Positions 34,231 through 41,159 of a stretch of DNA of 64,000 nt are shown one piece after another (the stretch's first letter is position 1; every line of letters begins with the position of its first letter). The DNA lies in the NCBI RefSeq assembly GCF_030823405.1, contig NZ_JAUSXC010000001.1, forward strand, positions 372,001-436,000, in the 5' to 3' direction. Position numbers and translations under genes: made by a program. Origin of the DNA: Chryseobacterium ginsenosidimutans. GTDB taxonomy: Bacteria; Bacteroidota; Bacteroidia; Flavobacteriales; Weeksellaceae. The notes under the pieces are model-generated. The model did not search any database, was not told the origin of the DNA, and saw only the letters and a list, made by a program, of their open reading frames with translations.

Positions 34231-34584
34231 ATGAGTTATAAGTTTAAAAAAGTCAGTTATAGCGCTCCAAATATAGAGCCTCTTTGGCAGTATGGAGTGG
34301 AAGTTTCAGATAAAACAATTTCTGCATTAGAACAGATTGAATCTTGGGTATGGGACTCAGAAGAAGTTCAAAATATCTTAGATGAAATTAATTCAATAAC
34401 AAATGAAGATTTTAGATATTCTGTTGAAGGAGGAGCTTTATTAATGCTCGTAGATAAAGAAGAAGCGCATTTATTTAATCTTCGAAATAAATCTCAAAAA
34501 GAAGCGGATCTTATTTGGTCTACAGAAAAATTCATTAAATTTTTAAAAGAGTTCCAAGAATTTTTACAAAAAAACGGTAGATAA
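34231..34584 (+). CDS. Probable immunity protein for the EndoU-like toxin
   Basis: A 117-aa soluble acidic protein (SWVWDSEEVQNILDEINSITNEDF; KEFQEFLQKNGR at the end). It lies 14 bp after the toxin gene, ending at a strong terminator. The family was not recognised. Small size, acidic character against a basic nuclease and position give the immunity assignment, which is inference. Confidence 0.6.
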   Translation: MSYKFKKVSYSAPNIEPLWQYGVEVSDKTISALEQIESWVWDSEEVQNILDEINSITNEDFRYSVEGGALLMLVDKEEAHLFNLRNKSQKEADLIWSTEKFIKFLKEFQEFLQKNGR

Positions 34585-34592
34585 AATTACTT

Positions 34593-34619
34593 AACGGCAA
34601 CTTCTGGTTGCCGTTTTTT
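34593..34619 (+). terminator. Intrinsic terminator closing the large operon
   Basis: AACGGCAAC / GTTGCCGTT with a 5-nt loop, followed by a T-run. A weaker hairpin (ACGATT/AATCGT, 34656-34672) lies just after it. Confidence 0.85.
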
Positions 34620-34745
34620 TGTAATAATAACTTTACGCTCTTCCCCAACTACTGCACGATTGTATAAATCGTTTTTCTAAAAAAATTAGACGTATCTATT
34701 GAAAGAATTGATTCATTTGAAAAAGAATTAAAATAAAAAATAAAT

Positions 34746-35172
34746 ATGATAAATTTAATTAAGTGTTTTAAACCGGAACAAGAATTATATTCTTATGATA
34801 GGAATAATTATTACAACTTCATAAATAATATTTTTCCAAGTAATTTATAACTATCGATCTATTGTTATTTGGGAATTTGATAGCAAAGAGTTTAGTTATT
34901 CAAATAGTTTAATGAAACACATCCTACTAAAAGATTGGAGTGAGATTGCCTTTATTTCAGAAGATTATAAAAATATAATAGTTTGTAATCCTGATGCTAC
35001 AGTAAGATTTAAAATTGAAACTCAAAGTAAACTTATACAATGGTAAAATTACATCGACCATTTTAAAAATAATGATTATATAAAGATCAATATAAAATAC
35101 GATTTTCTAGATTTGATGACTATTATGAATTTAATGGAAAATATTAATAATTCTTATGATACTTATACATAA
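34746..35172 (+). pseudogene. Decayed gene, possible immunity remnant
   Basis: Three short coding-like pieces in different frames: INLIKCFKPEQELYSYDRNN up to a stop at 34850; SIVIWEFDSKEFSYSNSL up to a stop at 35046; and IDHFKNNDYIKINIKYDF up to 35172. Together they look like a protein of ~140 residues broken by at least two frameshifts. It lies between the toxin/immunity operon and the WYL regulator, a place where toxin systems collect orphan immunity genes. No family was recognised. The rest of 34585-35306 shows only AT-rich sequence. Confidence 0.5.
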
Positions 35173-35306
35173 AATTAGATATTTGGATCTTGAAAAGGAA
35201 ACCTTCCTTCCTTTCACAAAACAAATATCAAAGTTAACCTCCAACCAATTTGATTACAATGAGCAAGTAATAGATCTATAATTTTTTATCCAATAAAAAA
35301 TAAAAC

Positions 35307-35341
35307 ACGACACCTTTTGTCGCATTAAGCCCATATATTTG
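35307..35341 (+). promoter_or_regulatory. WYL-regulon operator/promoter, copy G (autoregulatory)
   Basis: ACGACACCTTTTGTCGC (35307-35323) with perfect CGACA/TGTCG arms, and -7 box TATATTTG (35334-35341), spacing 27 nt. The ATG of the WYL gene is 17 nt after the box, so the leader is about 10 nt. Confidence 0.8.
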
Positions 35342-35358
35342 TGGTAGAAACTTTAGCA

Positions 35359-36279
35359 ATGAAAAAAGATTTTTACCTGACAAGATATGCCTTAATCATA
35401 AAAAGATTAGAAAGTTCTCCGGCTACCTATTCGCAGCTGGAGGACTATCTACTCAATTCTTTCGAATTTCAGGATGCGGATATAAAAAGCTATTCCATTC
35501 GCACTCTGCAGAGGGACATTCGGGAAATCTCCGGTCTTTTTAATCTTTCCATTCACAACAAAAAGAAAGGTGATAATCGGTATTATATCGAGAGTCGCCC
35601 GATCATGGAAGTGGATGAATACAACCAAAAACTATTGGAATCTTTTCAGGTAAGTAATGCCTTGAATCTTCATCCGGATTTCTCAGACTTTATCTTTTTT
35701 GAAAGCAGAAAACCAACGGGAGTTGAAAATTTTTACGATCTGTTTTTCGCCATCCGTAACAAAAGAATCGTTTCTTTCGAGCATTACAATTACAAAAACA
35801 AGATCATGACTTCCCGAAAAGTTCATCCTTTGGCTTTGAAGGAATCGAAAGACAGATGGTATCTAATTGCGATTGATACAAAAGATAAAGCCTTAAAATC
35901 GTTCGGTTTAGACAGGATCAATTATCTCGATGTAAGTGATAAACAGTTCAGGGAAAAATATAAATACAACTTCAGGGAACATTTTAAAAATGCTTTTGGT
36001 GTTATGAATCTTTCGGAACAAAATCCTCAGAAAATCGTCATCAAATGCAGCCGACATCAGGGAGAATATATAAAAAGTTTTCCGCTTCATCAGTCTCAGA
36101 AAGAAACAAAAGAAACCCCTGAAAAAATATTTTTCGAGTTTTTTTTACATCCGACGTACGACTTTATGCAGGAAATTCTTTCTTATGGAAAAGAAGTACA
36201 GGTTTTAGAACCTAAAGGCTTAGTTGAAGACATCCGCAAACATTTGCAGGAATCTCTGAACAGCTATTTGGAAAGCTAA
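35359..36279 (+). CDS. WYL-domain transcriptional regulator
   Basis: A 306-aa regulator with an N-terminal winged HTH (residues 5-75, with SIRTLQRDIREIS as recognition helix), a WYL domain (about 120-195, motif RWYLIAID with W167-Y168-L169) and a C-terminal WCX-like extension. The ATG at 35359 is preferred because an in-frame GTG at 35341 overlaps the -7 box. WYL regulators such as CapW and BrxR bind palindromes and control anti-phage systems, often responding to nucleic-acid ligands or damage. The same palindrome precedes this gene and the rest of the cassette, so it is the likely regulator of the whole set. Confidence 0.9.
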   Translation: MKKDFYLTRYALIIKRLESSPATYSQLEDYLLNSFEFQDADIKSYSIRTLQRDIREISGLFNLSIHNKKKGDNRYYIESRPIMEVDEYNQKLLESFQVSNALNLHPDFSDFIFFESRKPTGVENFYDLFFAIRNKRIVSFEHYNYKNKIMTSRKVHPLALKESKDRWYLIAIDTKDKALKSFGLDRINYLDVSDKQFREKYKYNFREHFKNAFGVMNLSEQNPQKIVIKCSRHQGEYIKSFPLHQSQKETKETPEKIFFEFFLHPTYDFMQEILSYGKEVQVLEPKGLVEDIRKHLQESLNSYLES

Positions 36280-36331
36280 GCGCATCAAATATTTCAGATT
36301 TTTTGATTACATTTACAATAAATATATCAAA

Positions 36332-36964
36332 GTGAAACCTCTTTTTCTTTATCTTTTCTGCCTGATTTCTTCTCTCTGTTTCTCACAGCAGACAGAAGAA
36401 TTTAAGCTTATTAAAAACTATTACAATCAGCATCGGACAATGCTCGGTAAAGAATTTAAGAAGAAGTTTGATGCCGAAACAGATAATTACCATAAGGCCT
36501 CCATTAAGGTTGATTATGTACTTTTTATGCAAAAAATGGACAGTATCGAAAATATTGCTTTGACTGGAGCTTTATTAAAAACAAAAAATCTGGAAGACCT
36601 CAACAGATTACAGTTAAACAAAAAGAATTCATCTGCAGAAGCTCTTGTTTCTGCTTCTCCGGTTATTGATAAGGTAGCAGATTATCCAGGTGGCATTAAC
36701 GAACTTCGAAAAGAAGTTGCCGATCTTTTTTATCTTGGAGGTGTCTATTCTGATATTAAAACCGTAAAGGCCAATGTCGCTTTCATTGTAGAAAAAGACG
36801 GAAGCATCACTAATGTTGAAGCACAGGGAGATAATTTTACATTTAACAGGCAGGCGGAAATTGCACTATATTCTGTTCAGCAAAAATTTTTCCCGGCAAT
36901 TAATAATGGCGGTCCTGTAAGGTATCGCTTCAGACTTCCTTTAACTATGAATCTTGAAGAGTAG
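36332..36964 (+). CDS. Secreted protein with TonB-C-like domain
   Basis: A 210-aa protein starting at a GTG, followed directly by a signal peptide (KPLFLYLFCLISSLCFSQQ). The C-terminal ~90 residues (YPGGINELRKEVADLF then VKANVAFIVEKDGSITNVEAQGDN and FPAINNGGPVRYRFRLPLTMNL) resemble the TonB C-terminal domain found in many Bacteroidota periplasmic proteins. It has no membrane anchor, so it is not a complete TonB. The TadA start codon follows its stop directly, so the two are co-transcribed. Confidence 0.78.
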   Translation: MKPLFLYLFCLISSLCFSQQTEEFKLIKNYYNQHRTMLGKEFKKKFDAETDNYHKASIKVDYVLFMQKMDSIENIALTGALLKTKNLEDLNRLQLNKKNSSAEALVSASPVIDKVADYPGGINELRKEVADLFYLGGVYSDIKTVKANVAFIVEKDGSITNVEAQGDNFTFNRQAEIALYSVQQKFFPAINNGGPVRYRFRLPLTMNLEE

Positions 36965-37396
36965 ATGTTTAGCGACGAATATTTCATGAAAATGGCTCTC
37001 AACGAAGCCGAAATTGCATTAGAAAAAGATGAGGTTCCGATTGGTTGTGTTGTGGTTTCTAATAACAGAATCATTGCCAGAGCACATAATCTCACCGAAA
37101 CATTAAACGATGTTACTGCTCATGCAGAAATGCAGGCAATAACTTCTGCCGCTAATTTTCTTGGTGGGAAATATTTAAAAGACTGTACACTTTATGTAAC
37201 ACTGGAACCTTGCGTCATGTGTTCGGGAGCACTTTCCTGGTCACAGATTACCAAAGTTGTGATTGGTGCAAGAGACGAACAGAGAGGTTTTATCAACAAA
37301 CATCTTTCTCTCCACCCAAAAACAGAAATCGTTACCGGAATTATGGAAAACGAATGTTCTTCGATCGTTAAAGAATTCTTTAAGTCAAAAAGATAA
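36965..37396 (+). CDS. tadA: tRNA-specific adenosine deaminase / nucleoside deaminase
   Basis: A 143-aa zinc deaminase. The HAE motif is in DVTAHAEMQAI (His and catalytic Glu) and PCxxC is in LEPCVMCSGALSWSQI; GARDEQRGF follows. Length and motifs fit TadA, which makes inosine at the tRNA-Arg wobble position, though a guanine deaminase cannot be wholly excluded. The start abuts the upstream stop codon. Its 3' end abuts a convergent gene with 1 bp between stops. Confidence 0.9.
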   Translation: MFSDEYFMKMALNEAEIALEKDEVPIGCVVVSNNRIIARAHNLTETLNDVTAHAEMQAITSAANFLGGKYLKDCTLYVTLEPCVMCSGALSWSQITKVVIGARDEQRGFINKHLSLHPKTEIVTGIMENECSSIVKEFFKSKR

Positions 37397-37397
37397 A

Positions 37398-38348
37398 TCA
37401 GTTTTTACAGGTAATATTAAAAATACTTTTATCGGATCTTTTGTAAGATTTCTCACTTGGGCTCAGCTCGATTTTGTGATACTGATATAGAATATTTAAA
37501 TCATGAAAATCATCTCCTTTTGCGGCCTTATATCTATTTTTGGCGGTATAAATTTCAGTTGAAGGATCATAATTATAATTGAACTTTAAAAACGACTCTT
37601 CATCAAATTTTTCTGTTGACTCTCCTATTCCGTAAGAAATAACATTGTAAACTTTATTGGCAACAATCGTTTCTTTTGGTACTTCAGAAGCTCCTCCTGA
37701 AATGTACATTTCCATTTCCGTCAATTTATCAGGATTCAGGTCTTTACGTTCTGAAGAAGCTTTTTCATCATTATTAAAATACAGTTTTTGATCCTTCAGC
37801 ATTGCCTTAAACGGACGAATTCTCTTGCTCGAAGAGTAATACGTAATCATAAAATCATTATATTTCTGAAAATCTGCCTTGTAAGAACTCTCCATTTTTT
37901 CACGATAAAGATGTGTTGAAAGTATAATGTCTCTAAACTTTTCTTTGAACTCATTCACCAACGGATAAGGAAGACAGTTTGCATCCTGGCTCAGAACCGG
38001 TTGAATACCCGCTTCAGAATTTCCTATAAAAGCATCTTCATTAATATCAAAATTGCTGAACATCACCTTTGTTCCTTTTACTTTCGGGTCGTATCTTCCA
38101 TAAACATCAAAGGGATATTTAGAAATATTGGGCGAAAAAGTAATCATATTCTGCTTATCAATTTCCCATTTTCCGGCAATAATCTGACCGAAAGTGAACA
38201 TTGTAAACTCATGATTTTCCATTAGTATCCAATTGTAGCCACCATCATCAGGATTTCCTGAACTCACGTGATAACTTCCTGCAATTTTGGTCTGTGAACC
38301 AACAGATGACATGAGAAGTAAAAAGAAACAAATAATTATATTTTTCAT
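37398..38348 (-). CDS. Secreted hypothetical protein
   Basis: A 316-aa protein with a signal peptide (KNIIICFFLLLMSSVGSQ). The first part reads AGSYHVSSGNPDDGGYNWILMENHEFTMFTFGQIIAGKWE, a lipocalin-like or META-like strand pattern. The centre (residues ~120-200) is charged and helical. The family was not recognised. Probably periplasmic or surface. It is transcribed towards tadA, tail to tail. Confidence 0.78.
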   Translation of the reverse strand: MKNIIICFFLLLMSSVGSQTKIAGSYHVSSGNPDDGGYNWILMENHEFTMFTFGQIIAGKWEIDKQNMITFSPNISKYPFDVYGRYDPKVKGTKVMFSNFDINEDAFIGNSEAGIQPVLSQDANCLPYPLVNEFKEKFRDIILSTHLYREKMESSYKADFQKYNDFMITYYSSSKRIRPFKAMLKDQKLYFNNDEKASSERKDLNPDKLTEMEMYISGGASEVPKETIVANKVYNVISYGIGESTEKFDEESFLKFNYNYDPSTEIYTAKNRYKAAKGDDFHDLNILYQYHKIELSPSEKSYKRSDKSIFNITCKN

Positions 38349-38360
38349 AGTGATGAATCA

Positions 38361-38396
38361 TTTTTAAAAAGCTCTCATAAAAATCAGGCTGAGCTT
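38361..38396 (-). terminator. Terminator after coaX
   Basis: On the minus strand AAGCTC...GAGCTT is followed by TTTT, just beyond the coaX stop. The stem is short and the loop long. Confidence 0.45.
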
Positions 38397-38464
38397 AGAT
38401 TTCAGATAACAGTTTTATTTGTTCAATAAGTTAGTTATAATTTAAATCAAATCTCAGCATTAAA

Positions 38465-39223
38465 TTATAAATCTTTCCCTAAAAAGTAGAGCCCTTTCAA
38501 CGTATGAAGCCTGTCCATCAAATGGATTTTATCCGTTAAGGGTTTATAAACATGAGAAACTCCTCCTGTTGCAACGACAAAACAATCATCATTTACTTCA
38601 TCATTTATTCTGTCGATAAAACCTTCCACCATTCCTAAAAATCCGTAGACCATCCCGCTTTGCATACAGCTAACAGTATCTAATCCTAAAACTTTCTTAG
38701 GTTTCACCAATTCGATTCCCGGAAGTTGGGCAGTCTGGGCAATGAGAGAATTTAAAGCGGTTATAATTCCCGGAGCGATAATTACACCTAATGTTTCACC
38801 ATCTTCTGCGACACAACTCGCTGTAAGTGCTGTCCCAAAATCCAGAACAATTTTCTTTCTCCCCGGATACATATTGTGAGCCGCCACAAGATTGGCATAA
38901 ATATCAGTTCCCATCTGTTTGGATTTTGCAACGACTCCTGATGGTGTATTTCTGTCTACAATGATAGGGTCCAGATCATGAATCTTTTTGATCGCAGCGT
39001 TCATCACCTTAGTAAGCTGAGGTACGACAGAACCTATAATTACTTTACTTATTTCTTTAGGTTCAATTTTATACGTCTGATACAACATCGACATCTGAAC
39101 ATATAATTCATCCGGCGTTCTGTATGGCTTTGTATTGATCACCCACGAAATATCACAATTGTCATCATCAAAAAGACCAAACCTGATATTGCTGTTTCCT
39201 ATGTTTATTACGATTGAATTCAT
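38465..39223 (-). CDS. coaX: Type III pantothenate kinase
   Basis: A 252-aa kinase of the ASKHA fold catalysing the first step of CoA synthesis. Visible are the phosphate-1 motif INIGNSNIRFGLFD at the N terminus, DFGTALTASCVAEDG (about 128-142) and the PGI-type motif GVIIAPGIITALNSLI. VATGGVSHVYKPL lies near the end. CoaX enzymes do not use feedback inhibition by CoA. It is transcribed divergently from a small secreted-protein operon. Confidence 0.93.
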   Translation of the reverse strand: MNSIVINIGNSNIRFGLFDDDNCDISWVINTKPYRTPDELYVQMSMLYQTYKIEPKEISKVIIGSVVPQLTKVMNAAIKKIHDLDPIIVDRNTPSGVVAKSKQMGTDIYANLVAAHNMYPGRKKIVLDFGTALTASCVAEDGETLGVIIAPGIITALNSLIAQTAQLPGIELVKPKKVLGLDTVSCMQSGMVYGFLGMVEGFIDRINDEVNDDCFVVATGGVSHVYKPLTDKIHLMDRLHTLKGLYFLGKDL

Positions 39224-39380
39224 TTATTTGCTTTTCGGAAGGGCGAAACCTTACATTTAATTTAAGGCTTTAAATTTAACAATTTTAATAAAAACTACCT
39301 CTCAATCTCATATAAAATACTTTGTTCTTTTTAAAACAATTAATTATATTTAAAATCTAAAATCACTTCACCCCGCTTTC

Positions 39381-39983
39381 ATGAAAAAACTGGTCTTATT
39401 ATTATTTCTTTTCTTCGGTATTAATGCTTTCTCCCAAACTGCAGCTGCAGCAAAAGAAGTATTCGAAAAAATAAAAAGCGAATCACAAATTGACGGAAAC
39501 GACAAAACAATCTACAATCTTCTTGACGAATTTTATGATAAAAACTTACAGTCGGAAAATGATGAAATGACACCTGAAACGATAGAAAAAATTCAGAAAC
39601 TCGCTTCAGACTCTACTACAAAAAACCTTCACATCCTGATTCTTTTCCTTATGTATCAGCAACATATCAGTCAAACTGCAACGGTCGGGAAAAAGCCTAA
39701 CCCTGATTTTCAGATTGCAACGATGAGGTTACTGGAAGATGAAATAAGAAGTGTTTATGGGAAAGTTCCTGCCATTATCTACATTTATAAATATGAAGCA
39801 TTAGATAATGGTACAAAGAAAGACGAAGCAAAACCAGTTGCTATTCAGGGGTTAAAAGAATATCCTGATTCGGTTCCTTTAAAAGTTTACACCTATCTGA
39901 ATACAAAAGATGAAACCATTAAAAATGATCTGATTAAAAACCATCCGAATCATTGGATGGTAAAACAATTTGGAATTAAATAA
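39381..39983 (+). CDS. Secreted hypothetical protein
   Basis: A 200-aa protein with a signal peptide (KKLVLLLFLFFGINAFSQ). The mature part is helical (AAAAKEVFEKIKSESQIDGNDKTIYNLLDEFYDKNL), possibly TPR-like in its second half (IYKYEALDNGTKKDEAKPVAIQGLKEYPDSVPLKVYTYLNTKD). The family was not recognised. A metallopeptidase gene starts 9 bp later, so they are in one operon and may act together in the periplasm. Confidence 0.75.
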   Translation: MKKLVLLLFLFFGINAFSQTAAAAKEVFEKIKSESQIDGNDKTIYNLLDEFYDKNLQSENDEMTPETIEKIQKLASDSTTKNLHILILFLMYQQHISQTATVGKKPNPDFQIATMRLLEDEIRSVYGKVPAIIYIYKYEALDNGTKKDEAKPVAIQGLKEYPDSVPLKVYTYLNTKDETIKNDLIKNHPNHWMVKQFGIK

Positions 39984-39992
39984 AATATTTAA

Positions 39993-40817
39993 ATGATGAA
40001 AAAACTGATTACCATAATTTTAATTATCCAATCTTTCCTTGCATTTTCTCAGAAAAGCGCCAAAATGTATCCCGAAGTAAAAAGGGATAGCGTAATTTAT
40101 TATGCCGACAACATTGAAATATATCCCATATCCATAACCTTCGAGGGACAACCAGCACTTGAAAATTTGCGTATACCGGGAACATTTAAAATGATTCAGG
40201 TACTCCCTCCACAATCAACAAACAATAAGGTGGCTGTTTTTGTTGTTAACGATAAGAAAAAAGGATGGAAAATAAAGAAAATGCCTATTTATTATACATT
40301 AGCCGGAGATGCTACGATAAAAACCTACGATTCGGATTACAAATATGATCTGCCTTTTCAAAAAGGAAAATCTTTCACTATTCATCAAGGATATAACGGA
40401 GTATTTTCTCACCAAAATGAAAACTCTCTGGATTTTACAATGCCGGAAGGAACAGAAATAACGGCTGCAAGAGAAGGTAAAGTAATTGATGCTGTTCAGA
40501 GCAACAATACAGGATGCCCCACAATAAGCTATGCCAATCTCGCAAACTATATTTCAATTTTACATTCTGACGGAACTATTGCACAATATTTCCATTTAAA
40601 ACAAAATGGCGTAAAAGTAAAAGCAGGAGATACTGTAAAAAAAGGAGACGTGATCGGACTAAGCGGAAATACAGGCTGGACGAACGGTCCTCATCTTCAT
40701 TTTGTATGTTTTCTTCCAAGCCCTTCAAGTCCAAAACAAAGGAATACCATTCAAACACTTTTCAGAACTGGAGATGGAAATAAAACAGAATATTTATCTC
40801 AAAAGAAACTTATCTGA
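39993..40817 (+). CDS. M23 family metallopeptidase
   Basis: A 274-aa secreted protein with a signal peptide (KKLITIILIIQSFLAFSQ). It carries a C-terminal LytM/M23 domain: the zinc ligands His-x(6)-Asp in HQNENSLDFTMPEGT and His-x-His in GPHLHFVCF, with the GKVIDAVQSNN turn and YFHLKQNGVKVKAGDTVKKGDVIGLSGNTGWTNG. All ligands are present, so it is likely an active peptidoglycan endopeptidase. The N-terminal half may be a regulatory beta domain. It is the second gene of a two-gene operon. Confidence 0.9.
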   Translation: MMKKLITIILIIQSFLAFSQKSAKMYPEVKRDSVIYYADNIEIYPISITFEGQPALENLRIPGTFKMIQVLPPQSTNNKVAVFVVNDKKKGWKIKKMPIYYTLAGDATIKTYDSDYKYDLPFQKGKSFTIHQGYNGVFSHQNENSLDFTMPEGTEITAAREGKVIDAVQSNNTGCPTISYANLANYISILHSDGTIAQYFHLKQNGVKVKAGDTVKKGDVIGLSGNTGWTNGPHLHFVCFLPSPSSPKQRNTIQTLFRTGDGNKTEYLSQKKLI

Positions 40818-40900
40818 AGGAATATTAAAATTTATAAATCTCTTAATCTTAAAACATTTTGTTTGGAACCAAATACTCTTGACGAAGGTTACAAACAAGC

Positions 40901-41045
40901 TTGTTTTAAATAAAACACAATTTACATTAAAGCAAAACAACCCTGTTGTAACAAAACGCAATCGCAGGAAGTCTAAAACAACCTTGTTTTAAATAAAACA
41001 CAAACTACTTTTGTTTCAAACAATATTAATTGTAATAAAACGCAA
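40901..41045. repeat. Imperfect tandem repeat, period about 83 bp
   Basis: TTGTTTTAAATAAAACACAA occurs at 40901-40920 and again at 40984-41003, identically. A related motif, TTGTAAnAAAACGCAA, follows 45-46 nt after each copy (40946-40961, 41030-41045). It lies in the otherwise gene-free stretch 40818-41159. Function unknown. Confidence 0.7.
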
Positions 41046-41108
41046 ATCAATTCATAGTAAAAACCGAAATTTATTATGAAATTAATAAAATATTATTTAT
41101 TTAAACGA

Positions 41109-41144
41109 AAAAAATCCCCGAAGAAAACTCTTCAGGGATTTTTT
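41109..41144. terminator. Bidirectional terminator between convergent genes
   Basis: AAAAAATCCC(C)GAAGA pairs with TCTTC(A)GGGATTTTTT. It serves the M23 operon (+) and the M1 peptidase gene (-), which ends at 41160. Confidence 0.85.
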
Positions 41145-41159
41145 AATATATAGTTTGAA

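Noticed and set aside
21682..34584. Cassette as an ordinary prophage or tailocin
   Set aside because: There is no integrase, terminase, portal, capsid, sheath, tube, baseplate or tape-measure gene recognisable; only the fibre N terminus and endolysin resemble phage genes.
35341..36279. GTG start for the WYL regulator at 35341
   Set aside because: The GTG contains the last base of its -7 box, so it cannot be within the transcript; the ATG at 35359 was used.
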